Source of the DNA: Pleurostoma richardsiae | Taxonomy: Eukaryota > Ascomycota > Sordariomycetes > Calosphaeriales > Pleurostomataceae | NCBI GenBank assembly: GCA_030052745.1 | Contig: JANBVO010000054.1 | Location: forward strand, 62,001-126,000 | Length of the DNA: 64,000 nucleotides | Direction of reading: 5' to 3' | Shown here: positions 1 to 13,020 of the stretch, in pieces | How positions within the stretch are numbered: the first letter of the stretch is position 1 | Layout of the letters: the number at the start of each line of letters is the position of its first letter | Notes under the pieces: generated by a model | The model's input: the letters and a program-made list of their open reading frames with translations, nothing else | Databases searched by the model: none | What the model was told of the DNA's origin: nothing | Program-made: the position numbers and the translations under genes

Positions 1-3000
1 TTCTGTTCGTTCGTTTCTGTCCGCGTATCCGAGGTACCACTTAAGCAGCATCCACATGCCCCTTATCCTGTGGATTCGGACAGAGGACAAAGCCTCTCAA
101 CGTCTCACAAGCCGTCAGTGACAATCAGCACTTGCGAGGAGATGATGCCGTGATACTCCGTCGGGAGGCAGGATTGACGCGCCCACGGCAGCAGCTGGCT
201 GTGGGACAGCGTTGACACTGACAGTGACTCTGCAGCTCCAATATACGGGCAATCAAGCTGGAGCAGGGAAGGCCCTTCTGGGCCAATGATCCTCTATCTC
301 CGTCTTCGGCAGCCGCAAGCCTCTTCTGCGACAAACAATGAAGACAGCCGTCAGACGACACGAAGGAGGGTAGGGAAGCAAGGGACAAAAGGCGGTTCTA
401 GCGTCGAAGCTCTTACCAAGTGTCGACTAACGCACCTCCAGCGTCTTGTGGTGGTGGTGCCCTCATGCGCACTCTACAGAGTGCTATGCGTGGCTGCCAG
501 TAGTAAGCTCTAGAAGAGGCCCGTCAGAAGTCGTGAGGAATTGCTGAAGATCACCCGCGACAAAACCCGCCCAATGGGCAGGACTCGCGTACCTGCAGCA
601 CCTCCAGGCAGACATCGCCGAGGGGGCTGCGTCCATACGAGAGCCAGATGTGGTAGTCCGGCGGCTGTCGTCGAATTGGCTCGAGCCGTCCCTATCAGCG
701 TTCTCTTCGCTACTGCTACGGCCCGACTGGCATATCGGACGGCCAAAGCGTGCCTCTTACCCCTCGTCAGCGCCTCGGCAGGAGAGAATCAAGAGCATAT
801 GAGAGATGGCGACGCGCAGCCTCTGGCGCTCGCCATACTGCTTGCTGTCCCTGACGTTGAGGTGACTTCACCGATTATCGTGCAGGTTTGATAGACTTCC
901 CCACGTGCACTCCGAGCATCCACGAGGTCGCATCCCGCATCGCTCTCCTTCTATTTCCATCCTGGCCGGGCGATCCATTCGCCAGGAGGTGCGTCTTCCC
1001 CTCTTCTGGGCTTCCTGTTCCTTGGAAGGAGAGCAGCCAATGGGCGCCTCAAACAGGGTTCTGAAACTCCCGCCTACTGCGACTGCCAACGCATCGACAT
1101 CCATTTCAGCTCAGGACCGTCCAGGCCCCGCGGGGGTGGCTGGACGAACCACAGAGCTGAAGTGCCTAGATAGGAGTGAGGGGTAGCGTACCCTTTGCCT
1201 CGGTGGTGCGATTGCAAGCCTGCACTGCGAGTTCAATCAGTAGGGAGAGCATTGAGCTCATCCAGGAGTGACCTGTTTATCTTCACGCGAAGAGGCCTCG
1301 ACGGCAGACCACCGCCGCCACTGTCTCACCGGGACCGCTAATGAAACCTCGCGAAGACACGCTTGGTCTGCGGCAAACACCTCGACACGGTCCGCAGCCA
1401 CGGACAGAAGGCCGGCCCCGCTCGTGTCTCTGTTTTCGTCGCCTCTTTGGGGATCAAGGGTCCTCCGACACGTCCATGTGGTGCATGTATCGGGCCCGTA
1501 CTGTAGAGAGGTAATCCGTACGGGGGCGAGTGATTGTCACGGTGTTCGCCCTAGTCAGCGCCGAGACGAATACGCATGCATAGCATGCACGCTGCTCGTA
1601 AGTGCGGCAGGACAGTGCCCGGCACCATGAGCCTCCCTCGCGTATCTCGTCAATGCGCGTGACGCTTGAACCCGCGGTTGATGTCAAGTCAAGCCATGTG
1701 TGGAGTTGCACGAGAAAGAAAATTCTCCCGGGGCGGCCAGTCCTCCGGTGTCCTAACTGTGTGGGCTTTTGCCATTGTGCCCCTCTACACTACGAGCTTG
1801 CCCGGCGCCTCTCCACTTGCGGGGAACCGTCCGAGGCAAGAAAAAGCAAGCGCCTCGCGATAGTCCACCGAGAGGGTCTCCCTTGCGTCGAGGCCAAACA
1901 ATGCTTTGTTATCCGTAGTAACACATGGCAAGAAGGACGCCGGGCCACCCCGAAGTCTGTTCTAGCGGTCACCCATAGAGACAGCCGCTCCGTTGTCTTT
2001 CCTTGATTTCTCGGGTAGTGCTTCTATCGTGGGAACGTGGCCCCTCATTGCGTCGCGGCGTCTCGATATTGCTCATCTGAAAGAGCCCAATTGGCCGCGG
2101 GAAGGCGACGTCGGTTGATATCAAAACCTGCTTCAGGCGCCAGGAGAAATGGTGCAGCAGCCCCCTCCGAAAGACCCAGCTAGAGGGCAATAGTCTGGTG
2201 GCAGGATGAACCCCCGGACGCCTGCTGCTCGCCGTCCAATCTGTCACTTCTCATTGCGGCCCTGTGCCTGTGCTGCAGCAGCGCGATGATCCAGTGAACA
2301 CATAATATCCACCGACTTACGTGAAAACGGGCCCTCTCATCGAGCCTCGTGAGTCGAGACCGGCCGTGCGGCGGATGGTCCCTAGTCCCCGCGGCGCCGG
2401 GACCTCGGTCGTTTACTAAAGCGTGTCTCAGACAACGCGCGCTGTCAGAATTTTCCTTCCTCTTTTGCTTCTTTCCCCTCTCCTCTTTCCTAGTTTGTAG
2501 GCTCGATGGCTTCTTCCTTTCCTGACTAGGAGAGACCGGGGCAACGCGGCGAGGCTAGCGGGCCCGAGACAGTGTCAACCGGGAGACTGGGCCGGGGGTG
2601 ACAGGTCAAAATGGCGTCCGGGTCTCAGGGTCTTCTGTCTCTGCCGGAGATGGACACTCGTGACTAGTGAGAATAGGTGATGCCTGAGCAGATAGTCAGT
2701 CTCCCGATTTGATATCAGCCACGATGTCAAACAGAGTCGGGTCTTGAGACAAGGATACGGTACGAGACAAGGATGATGTTCGATCGGGCGATCTGCCACA
2801 GCCACAGAAGTGGAGGCGCCTGTAGAGGCTGAAATGGAACAAGGCTGACATGAGATGAGAAGGCGCCACACGAGGCTGAGATCGATGCTCGATCGGGGAT
2901 TGACAGGAGCACCGCAGACTGACACCAATCACAACCTCATCGGGACCATTTGGTGCGTCAGGGATTCGCGTCCCCGCTGCAACGTCGATGTGAGATCTGG

Positions 3001-6000
3001 GCAGGGCCAACCCGGTCTAGCCTGTCTCGGTCAGATTCCTTTCTTTTCTCGTGCGTCAGCCGATGCAGCTTATCCACGCACTTGGTACTATTCTGTGCAT
3101 AATGGACCCAGGCACTATTCCATACACTACTCGAAACAGCCTCGAGAGCAGCCGAGAGAGGAAATCTGCTCAATGGCCGGCGACGAGCTCCACGCCTCGG
3201 AGCCATCGGCTATCTCCACCAGGCTCTCTTTTCCTGCAAGCTCTCGGTCGACGCCCGCACGGCCTCCAGGGCTCCTCCCGTTGCTCGAGGCTACAAGATT
3301 GATCAATTTGCCAGCCCGAGACGTTCCCCACGAGAATCCCGGCATGTGGGGACAGCACACTGCGACGGGCTGCCGTTACAACTGTGGCTGGGCTCGCCTG
3401 CCGCTCACTGCCCAGACGGGAAGCTTCGGAGGTGTCCTCGGGAGATTTCTGGCGCGAAGCGATATTTGGGGACTTGGCGATGGCTTCATCGATCCGATGA
3501 GGCTATGCCTACTAAGAATAATGCCCTGCTCTAACGTCTCCCTCGCGGGCTCATAGCGGAAGATAACCTAGCTCTTTGCAAGGTAGGCCTGCTAGCCTGG
3601 CTTCACTGCTTCCACGGCGGCAATGGTATGATGCGAGGAGGCGCCCAAAGCGTACGGCTCACCCAGATATGCGAGATATCAGGATTCAGGACCGTCCAGA
3701 TTGGGTCTCGCGGCAAGGTTTCCCCGGCATCACCCCGCGTCAGGCCCTGCCAAGATAGCAAAAATTTTCCCTGAGCCGTAGGCTCAGTGATGGCGTGGAT
3801 CCCAATGGAAGCTCGATGCCGCTGTCGGGCGATGTTTCAAGATAATGGATGGATCGTGCAGGCGTAGCAAGACGGTGCAGCGTCGCATCGCGGCTCGCAC
3901 TGGTGGTTGCAACCCCGCGGCCTCTGGCCTCCACCGGGTCAGCACCCACACGTTCCGGGCACAGGGAGGGTGTGAGGCCGGCCGCACCGCCGGGGCATGC
4001 TCCGTGGCGAATGGGCGCCTGATGGCGATCCGCGAGAGTTCGCTTGATAGCCAGACGTAAACCGTCCTATCGCTGTTGTCTGCCACCCTGACGTGCGCAG
4101 GATCAGGGCAGGATTGCCGCCGTGGACGACGTAACTGGCAGGAGCTCCTCTCCTCAGCTGTCAGACTGATATTCTTGCTAGCCGTTCTGAGCGAAGGCTC
4201 GGGGGCGTGTGGGGAAGCCAGCCATGACACGGAAAACAGGATAACACGGAAGGCGACGACACTGGTCAATGGACACACGAGAATCGGAGAAACAGGCGCT
4301 CAGACAGCTGCCCCCCTCGATCTCACGCGGCTGATTGGCGAGCAATGGGCCGGGAATTAAGAAGATTCCTCGCCGCTCCCAGCAGGACCAGGGGCTTGAC
4401 GCGCCAGAACGCGTGTAACGGCATAGAATGACGCGTGGGTGCATGCTACTACTTAAACAGCGCTGCAGCGCTAGTTGACTCGAGACTCTAGCGCGGAGCA
4501 CAGAACAAGCAGAAGGCTGGCTGGCTGGCTGGCCCTGGAGTCACTCTGCAGGCGATGATGCATGCTACTGCATCCTCTTCCAGGAAACGGAGCACCGGCC
4601 TAGGCGAATTGGGGAAACACTTGAGAATGATGCCCCGATCTGGAGGATCCGCGAACCGTCACGGCGTCAGACACGAACTGCTACACGTCGCCAAAACAAT
4701 CCTGAATGAAGACCAAGGAATCAGCAGCTAGCGGCAGTAGCTCGCAGCGTCAACTGACACCTCCAATCCAGGAACCGCCGAGCTGCCGTTGATTCGAGAT
4801 GGCTGGCGATCAAGGTTGGTTCGTTGCGTGCAAGCCGAGAATCCCGGGGCTGGCACCGAGGGACGGCTTGTGATTGCGGCACATCGGAAACACAGGTCGG
4901 TGCTAGGGTGGGCGCTCCGACTCTGGCGGAACGCCAAGCCGAAGCATCGCAGGATGATGAGCCTCTGCGGGTGGCTGCCATATCACACAGAGTCGGGCAG
5001 AAGTCTGTCTCGGCATCAGGTACTCTTTTCGCGGGCATCCTCAACTCACCGGGCCCTATATCGAACCCATGGCCTGCTAGGCTTCGGCAGCAGTCCAGGC
5101 TACGTGCGGCAGATATCCCAGCCGGCTCCTCCCCGCATACGATGCATGGGCAGCCAGCAAGGGTGACGCCGAGTCGCTCGTTTCACGAGTGCGTCCATCG
5201 TGAAGACGCGTGGAAACAGATGAACTCGGCCTTATCATGCAGCTCGATGCATTCGAGGTTACAGCATCGCGACTATCAGCACGGACCGGGGAGCTGGTTC
5301 GCCTGTGCTGTTCGTCAGTGGGGAAGGCAGAGTCCTCCTCGAAACAAAACATCAAATGTCGAGGATCAGACGGCATCCCCCGTGCGCGCAGAGCGCAGGC
5401 ATCGCCATGGCTCGGCCACTTCAATCATGCGAGTTCTCACGGCACATAAGCAGCCTTCGTAAGCCGCGAACACCAAGCCGGAAACCCCTCTCAGGAACCC
5501 TCTAGAGGGTTTCAGCTTGACATGCCCTGTGGCTCCACAGTGAGCTGTTTGCGACGGTCTCTGCCGGCAGTGAGGATTGCGATAATTTGCACCGCATGCG
5601 AGGGTTTTTTTGTCGCTGCAACAACACGAGGTCTGTTCGCCGGCTGATGGGATGAATGCAGACCTGCCAGCCGTTGATGAGGGGACCAGAGCACGGACGG
5701 CAGCGATCCCTCTACAGGTTCGGGACCGACGGGGCCGGCCGAAGACATCCCGGCACGCGCTGCCGAGACAACACATCTCTGGTGTCTTGACTGCCTGGCA
5801 GAAGATCATCTTCTGTGTTCATCTTGTCGACTCGCCCGACGCTGAGCTAGGCGAGCGTCTAGCCTGCAGGCTGCTTGGTTGCTCACGGACGGACTCCGAG
5901 TTGCCAAAATTGTCAATTCGAGATCGCGAACGAGGACCACTTTACGCGTCAATAGGGCATGCGTCGCCTATTTCCATCTGCAAGCCACAGTCTTCCCGCC

Positions 6001-9000
6001 CGGCAGACTTGCCTCCCAGATTGGCCCGTCGAGACAGCCGGCGTGGCGACAAAGAAACCTGCCTCTCCCCGGCTGCCGATTTCAGCCTTCATCTCCGGCT
6101 GCAATCGCCAGAGGGAACAAATTCCCCGACTGGAGCTGGGGCCACGGCGCGGCCGCCCCCCCTCCCCCGGCTTATCCCACTCCCCCTTTTAGTTGCGCCT
6201 GCTATAACGCGCTACAGGCCGTGTTTTCGCCGGTCTCGTATTATATCAATTGCCCGATTGCCAGCTCATCGCACGCAATTTCGCCTGGCTCACGGGGGCC
6301 ACATGGCCCTAGCGGTCGGAAGCGCGCCGGTCTGGAGGCTCCCGATCTCCCTTCCTGGCGAAGACGTGCGATTGGCCGTCGTTCGAAGTCTTCAATCTCC
6401 GCCTGCTTGGGGAAATGGACGTTGGGGACTGACGCGCTGTGGGCTGTCGATAGTTGCTCTGACCAGGCAAGGGAGCATCATCTCCTGTGCATGCAGCGGA
6501 GGCTTCGAGTTATGGATAGGTAGGGAAGACACCCAGACATGCCGCGATCTGCCCCAGTGGGCATCGATTCGTTTGTTGAATTCCTTGCGGTCATCTCAGC
6601 TCGAGAGAGCGGCACCGAGACATCTCGCTGTTGCACCCGGGGCAGGCACCTGTCTCAACTCCGGTCCGACGTAGTCGTCTGGCTCCTGCTTGGCCAGGTC
6701 CCATCGCCGTGAGACATCAGTCCGGCCCGTGGCGGGCCACGCGGTGTCTGTCTCGTGTCCCCGTGCACACTTCTCGTCGCAGTCTCGCGTGCGCGAGTTG
6801 CCGCTGTGCTATATCGATGCAGTTGGTTCTGTCTCGGGAGCAGATGGCGTCGGACCTCCGTCGGCCAGGAGGCGGCAACTGTTTGTTTTAGTTGATCGCT
6901 CACGTTGGATGTCTAAGCAAGGTTTGTCTGAGGGCTGTCGCTGTGGCTTGTCAGAGCCATGCGTTTCTTTACGCTCGGGATGGGTAACCCATCGAGTCGT
7001 TGCCTCAGAGTCTGATCCCAGTGTTTCGACCCGGAGGGGGTCTGGTGAGGCTGATACCTCCCCATTGAATGCGACTCCCTTGATGCGTCGCCGGCTGCAC
7101 CCCTGGGGAGCAACAGAAGCAGCGTGTTGGAGATGTCCAGAATTGCTGTCCTCACTTCGCTCTCCTGTTCCCGTAGCTGCTGGGGGATAAGAAGCATCCA
7201 CTCTAAGACAGTGAGAGACAGTGGGACGTGAACGGGACTCTGGGTCGCTTCCTAAGAGTTACGGTAAGGGTCCGTGATATAGAAGCTCCGATCGAGGGGC
7301 TTTTCCTCCCGTAGCGGAGATGTCCACTTCCTTGCTCAGAACGGTCACAAGATATGACAAGTAGGTGTTGGGAGCGCGATTCATGGCTGTGATTCTCTCT
7401 AGAACCATCGACATGATCAAACCTTCTCGCCCGTGCCTCCTAACTTATCGACAGAGTTGGTTCGGTGTTGACTGGCATCCTCAACTCCCAGCCGGCGCTT
7501 TTCAGATTGATTATCGTCCATGATTGCGGTCTTTACATACCAGTCCTGCCATGGCATCCGGAAATCTTTCTATTCGGGTAGGTAGGAAGCCGCCAGAGGC
7601 TCAGCCATCTCTTCTTCGCAATCTAGGTTGTACCCGTCAGTGAGTCCTGAAGGCCGCTCACCTGCTCAGATTTGCATGCTCGGATCTGCTTGCACTCCCT
7701 TGAGCCGCCACCATGCTAGGGTTGCTGTCGAGCTGAGAGGCCGTGGAAGCGGCGCGTGCAAGTGCACATCCATCTGCTTCAGCCAGACCGTCGAGCTGAA
7801 GACCAGACGAATGCTCATCAACTTCTGCAACCGCACCGCCAACTAGGGAGACTGCTCCCGGCTAATGCCCTGAACCACATCTTTCTGTCTGACGCAGCCA
7901 TGACCAGACTCCTCCCGATTGCCATCTCGACAGATGGGAGCAGCCCATGGAGACCTGGGAGCTGCGAGGGGCGTAGATGCGTTTCGGTTCGTGCTAAAAA
8001 TGGACGAGACCATGGAGAATAGGATGACGAGGAGGATAGAGAGCTCGCAGTCTCTTCGTTACGAGTCATCCGGATATGAATCTCCTCGCTCCGCCGATTC
8101 CTCTCCCAGAGATGTCTAGAAGGAAGGTGATAACTCGTCACGCCCAACTCCCCAGTATCCCAGGCTCTACAATGCCATGATTGCCGTGGTGGGACGAGAG
8201 CCGCGCTGGGGGCACCGCGGAGACTCAGGGGTTTAGCCTACCGGTTGGTTGGTCGGTTCTTCCTTGTTCATCGCCCGTTATACCCCCTAGTGCGTCCAAG
8301 GCTCGGAGCTGCCGAAGCTGCTCGTCTCCGTGGGAAGCCCACCCGCTGGAAAACCCGTGAGGAAAGCAGGTCGAAGCGCAGAGGCGGCAACAGGCTATCC
8401 ACGCTGAAGAAAGCCAAAAGACCTTCTGCGCATGACCTAGCAGCCCAGCTCCGGGGGAATCTGATGCTGAATAATGTGATGTCTGAGCTGATGAGCCAGA
8501 CCTTTGAGCTAGAGAGAGAGAGGGCTGTAGGATAGGTCAAGGGCAAACGTAAGGCCGCTGTCGATAGGAGGAGAATATAGTATAAACGGCCCTTGCAGAC
8601 TTGAAGGGCGAGATAGACCGCCAGCCCGACACTAGGGTAGGGCCGAGTCCACGGACGAATCTAGGTGTCATCCTCGAGAGCGAGGACGGCCAAGTGTCGT
8701 CCTCGGGACCATCTTCCAGCCACTCCATACTGGACATAGTGGATATAAGAAGTCGAGAGCGGCTGCCCTTGACCGAGAAGCCTTTATTACCTATCCAGAC
8801 CCCCTCGCCATGCGTGCGTGGCTGGCTCGCGGACAAGGAGGTGTATAGCCGGTCTGCTTCGACGCTACGTCAAGAGAAAAACAGCCATCTGGGGCGACAG
8901 ACTTCGTCTCGGGCCGTGTCTTCGTGCTCGCTGCTCTGCATGTAACAAGCGAGATACTTGCTTCCATCTCGCTTCCCGATGCGAGCGAGCATCGAAAAAA

Positions 9001-10230
9001 AAGCCGAGCGGCGCTTCCCATGGCTTGTCCAGCGTTTCGTGCCCAAACTCTACGAGCGGGAAATGTACCTAGGGATCTATCAGCCCAAGCCGCTGCCATT
9101 CCTTTCTTAGCTTGTGAGGAATCCGAACTGAAATTGACGATGGCTGGTCCTCAGCTGAACCCGACGACTACTACTCCTTGATTCGACCAAGGCAAGGGAC
9201 GATGAAGCAAGCACGGTGAAGAGTGTGGAACAGCAGTGACGGTAACAACGTAACTTTCATCTATCTCCAGCTGTACATAGCTAGACCAGCTCGGAAACAA
9301 CAGGCGCACGCCGCACCGGTACTGCCAAGACGGCAAGCGGCCTGGCCTGTTGTCCCCGATTCATCACCCCGGCCCCAAGGCAAGGGGGCCAGAGCAGAGC
9401 CAGTCATGATCACGTCTCAGCTTCTCCCCCCGAGCTTCCCAGGCACCGGATACGCCTCCCCTTCCAGCCCGTGCCTCGTGATCTGCTCGTGTACACGTCG
9501 TGCCAAATCCCATAAAGCTCTCTTCTCATTTCCTTCTTCGCCTCCTCCCCCATGCCCATGCAAAGTTTCGTCCCGCCCCAAGTCCGCTGGACCGCCGCCC
9601 TCCAGAAAAATGCGCCGTGAACGCCTCGACACGCGGGCCGCTTTCCTACCCGGTGCCGTCCCGCCAGAAAATGTGGCTAAAGAGACAACAAGAGTAACAA
9701 AAAAACAATAATTCGTGTATGTATATATATGATGCCCCAAAAACCGAAGCTGCGCCGGCTGCTTTGAATATGAGGTGCGACAAAGGGAAGAATGGCTCGA
9801 AGTATATGTCGGTTCGGTAGATACAGGCCGAGCTCCCTGTGGAGAAGCGGCGGAGGACCGTAGAAGCTGGCATCCAGGAGGTGAAGATTGTAGGGATAAC
9901 GCCTGGTCTATGCTGCGCGTGAAGGCTTCGCGTGCTCGAGTAGAAGGTGTGATTAGACATAAAAGAAGGATTATACGCCGTCGGCGGCGGTAGTGATGGT
10001 AGGTTAGAGGTCGCCGGGTCGTGTGGCGACGGGGGTGACGATGCCTCGATGTTGCGTCGGTGATGTTCGGCTCGGCTCTTATGACGGCGCTGCCCTCGCC
10101 AGCGGCAGTGGTCCTGCGCGGCGCAGCTTCGCCTGCTCGTGTCATCTCGTAGGGACGACTGTCTCACGAGCCTTGCATCCTAGGACTTGGACAGGTCGAG
10201 TAGGTGAGTGTAGTAGTAATGCTTGATGCT
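1..10230. other. Long gene-free stretch at left edge
   Basis: I find no gene here that I can support. Many open frames of 60-350 codons exist on both strands, but they lack family resemblance, the strong G/C third-position bias of the real genes in this window, and consistent splice sites. The stretch holds scattered low-complexity DNA: a GGCT tetranucleotide run near 4515, a C-rich tract near 6155-6175, an AG dinucleotide run near 8510-8522 and a TA run near 9720-9730. The part next to 10230 lies 3' of PNG1 and probably contains its 3' UTR. Undetected short genes, non-coding transcripts or decayed repeats cannot be excluded by eye. Confidence 0.6.
4515..4533. repeat. GGCT tetranucleotide microsatellite
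   Basis: Four perfect tandem GGCT units plus a partial unit in non-coding DNA. Confidence 0.85.
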
Positions 10231-11735
10231 TCAAGGGAAGTCGCGTCGCTGAGAAGGATCCTGCGGCGGCTGGAACTGCTGCTGGCGCCGGCCGTTCTCG
10301 CCGCGCGCAGCGACCCACTCCGCGTTTCCGCTCTGGCGACCAGGCAGCTCAGCAGGCAGCTTGGTGTCCGAGTTCGCGGACGCCGGGGCTTGGCGCGCAG
10401 GTGGTGCGGCGGCGACTTGGGTGCTCGGTCCGCTGATGACGGGTCCGGGCACCAGCTCGGTGACGGCCTGGGTGATGGAGGCTACGACGTAGCTCCGCAG
10501 CTCGCGGTCTTCTCGCTGGTCCTCCTTCTCGAGGCGGAAGCGCTCGTCCTTGCTCATGTTCGACCTCCGGATGTTCTTGATCTCCTGCATGATGTAGAGC
10601 ATGACCTCCTCGGGGCACCGATTCCTCTCGAGGGAGTACTCGCTCTTGCGTACATATCGGCGCGTGACGTCGGTGGCACCGTCGATGGAGAAGGCCACGC
10701 AGTATGACATACGCTTGCCCCAGCCCTCCGTGTACAGCCGCGGGTTGTCCCACGCCTCCTCGCAGGCGTCCACGTGTATCCAGCGCTTCTGCTGCTCCGA
10801 GTAGACCTCGGTCCAGACGTGGTCCTCGGCGTTCCACACCCAGCGCACGCGGCCGCCTACCGCGCGGCAGAGCATGCTGAAGCAGTTGGCCCACTCGCCG
10901 CACCGTCCGCGGCGGGTCTGCAGTAACCGCCAGACGTCGCTGTACCTGGGGAAGCGCTCGTACGCGCCGCAGGCGGAATTTGAACACCGGTAGAGCTCGA
11001 CAAGCAGCGCACCGCAAGCGTTCTCCTCGGGGGTCGGGGCGGTCTTGCCCTGGCCGATCGTCGGGGACATACATACGGGACACGGCGGGTTGTTGACCCA
11101 CGTGAAGAAGGACCGCTTGAACCACCTAAAGAAGAAATGTCAGATGGCGCACGAGACGAAAAGGAGGCGGCTGAGCGCAGAGAAGGTTAGATAGAGGCGT
11201 ACCTTAATAGTGCCCGGATGACGCAGTCCTGGTAGCCCCATTCCGCCTTGCGCCCGTCGCCCATGCTCTCGGCCTGCGCCTGGAGCACCTGGCTCTCCTC
11301 CTCGGCCTCGCCGTAGATCCGGTCGAGAGGGATCACCTGCAGCGCCTCGTCGAGGAGGCCCGGGTTCTCATACTTGGTCGGCGTTGACGAGAGGGTTACG
11401 AGGAGGTTCCGAAACTTCTGGGATTCTCGATCGCTGGCGGCGGGGGGTGTCGGGAAGATGGGGAGGTTGCGCAAGGACGAGTAGGACGGTGGTGTTACAC
11501 CCGTCTGGTGCGCGTGTGATGTTGATGGCCGCCCGGGCGCTGGCGAGCCGGGTGAGCGCGGATCTACTGATGATGACCGCTCTCGCGGGTCGGGTGAGCC
11601 TTGCCGCGACCGGGAGACGTCGAGCTCGTTTAACCGCCTCGTCCGGAGCAGCTGCTCGAATCGGATCCGGAGGTCGTGGGCCCAGTCCTCGCCGTAGTTC
11701 TCGCCCGGCGGGCCGGCACTGCGGTCAGGGTCCAT
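10231..11735 (-). CDS. PNG1: Peptide:N-glycanase (PNGase), transglutaminase-like
   Basis: Two exons, 11735..11203 and 11125..10231, joined across a 77-nt GT..AG intron (11202..11126), give 475 aa. The family removes N-glycans from misfolded glycoproteins exported from the ER. The N-terminal ~150 residues are Ser/Pro-rich and variable. Two cysteine pairs, C193/C196 (CPVC) and C225/C230, match the family's zinc site, although the second pair is spaced C-x4-C. The transglutaminase core follows: C253 in GRCGEW, H280 in EDHVW and D297 in IHVDACE occupy the catalytic triad positions. The C-terminus is charged and then Gln/Pro-rich. The intron falls inside the conserved [11 protein letters not shown] stretch, so the joined frame is secure. 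The N. crassa orthologue is known to be enzymatically inactive, whereas this protein keeps the triad residues. The ATG at 11735 is the first in frame. Confidence 0.93.
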
Positions 11736-11976
11736 TGTGCCGTGGAGATGGAGGTTGATATGGAGAGCGTCGGAGCTGTCGATGCCTTCGACAGGACTCT
11801 CCCAGCAATCGTCGCAGATATGAATGGTGGCTGTCCGTGGTCAAAAGGCTGGGGAGCAGAGTCGTCGTCAGCAGCGCCTAGACGTGGAGGATCCGGATCG
11901 CCACTGAGACGCTGCGCTGCGTAATTGTTCCGATCTTGTTCGGTCGATCGAATGTTGTTCGTGAGGTGAGGCTCAA

Positions 11977-12047
11977 GTCAGAGTCGAAGTCGGAGTCGAG
12001 GTCGGACGTCGTTGCCGTCGCCGTCGCTGTCGTTCTCGGTCGGTCGA
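11977..12047. repeat. GTCG-rich degenerate hexamer/triplet run
   Basis: An imperfect run of GTCGNN-type units about 240-310 bp upstream of the PNG1 start codon. It could lie in the PNG1 promoter or 5' UTR. Read on the minus strand it encodes only a simple Asp/Gly/Arg/Leu alternation. Confidence 0.55.
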
Positions 12048-12776
12048 GTTGCTGACAGGACTCGCAATCCCCACGCTGTTCCGCTTCTGTCTCGAGACTG
12101 CCCGTGGGTTCCCTCGGCTGATGCTACATTCGCTGTCGAGAGTGCCGGCTGGTCGGGTCGTGTCGTGGTGATGATGAACCGCGCTGGGTCGGTTCTCTGC
12201 CCATGCAAGAGAGCAGTGGATGGAGTTGAAGAGCCGCAGCGGCAGTAGAAAAGGGTTCTCAGCTGGGAAAGCGGCAGAATTGGCGGGAGGATGGATAGAT
12301 GATGGATGGATGGTGGAGTGGAGTGGAGAGGGTGGAGGAGCCTGGCAGGGGGGAGGAATAAGACAAGAGAAGCGAAAAGGCGAGCGGTGGTACGTAGGAG
12401 CCAAGCCAGCCTATTGCGAGCGCAGCCGTCTTGCCTGGACTTGCGTGGACAATTCCACTTTTCGCCGGGGGTGTCAGAGGGGGGCAGAGGGGACAGATGC
12501 AGGAGGGGGGTGCGGCGAGGACGACGACGAGAGGCCAGAAGTCACTCCTGGGGAGGATGGGCGGCGAAACTGGGTGGGAGCAGGGCTGCGGGGGTACTCG
12601 TAATGCTGGCCGGGCGGCCTGGAATGGGCCCTCAGGAAAGGCAGCATCCGCTGCTGTAGAGTGAGTGAGGAGTACGCAACGCAACGGCGCACGTAATGTA
12701 ATAGGACTAAGGCGGGAGGGGATTTTCGTGGGGAGGCGTGCGCACAGCGACGGGAAGCCAGACTCGCGGCCCGTCC

Positions 12777-12807
12777 TGTCTGCTGTGTCTGCTGTGTCTG
12801 CTGTGTC
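12777..12807. repeat. Three tandem 9-bp repeats (TGTCTGCTG)
   Basis: Three perfect copies of TGTCTGCTG followed by TGTC, in non-coding DNA. Confidence 0.85.
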
Positions 12808-13000
12808 GGAGAGCCTGGGAGCCCTGGGGAGGGCATCGGGGTGCGTCTGCATGGGCGGAGGGGCGTCGACGCAGAGGCAGAACGCGCGTCAACTCGCAGG
12901 CCGCCGCCAATCACGCAGGCTTACCCCATATTGGCGCCTGACTTGTCAGGCACGCCAGGCCCTTGGTGGGGCCCCTGACTCCTGCAAGAAGAGGCACAAA

Positions 13001-13020
13001 GGCACTGAGGCACTGAGGCA
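13001..13020. repeat. Short tandem repeat GGCACTGA x2
   Basis: Two perfect 8-bp units plus a partial third unit, intergenic. Confidence 0.7.

Noticed and set aside
5610-6674. Long plus-strand open frame of 354 codons
   Set aside because: No family resemblance, mixed third-position usage unlike the real genes, no ATG at its left end, and heavily overlapped by another frame (5879-6523).
8245-8945. Two neighbouring plus-strand frames that might be one broken gene
   Set aside because: They are in different frames with no plausible splice joining them and no recognisable domain.
9417-10145. Minus-strand frame of 242 codons just after PNG1
   Set aside because: Arg/Ser/Thr-rich random-looking sequence with low-complexity parts; best explained as PNG1 3' flank.
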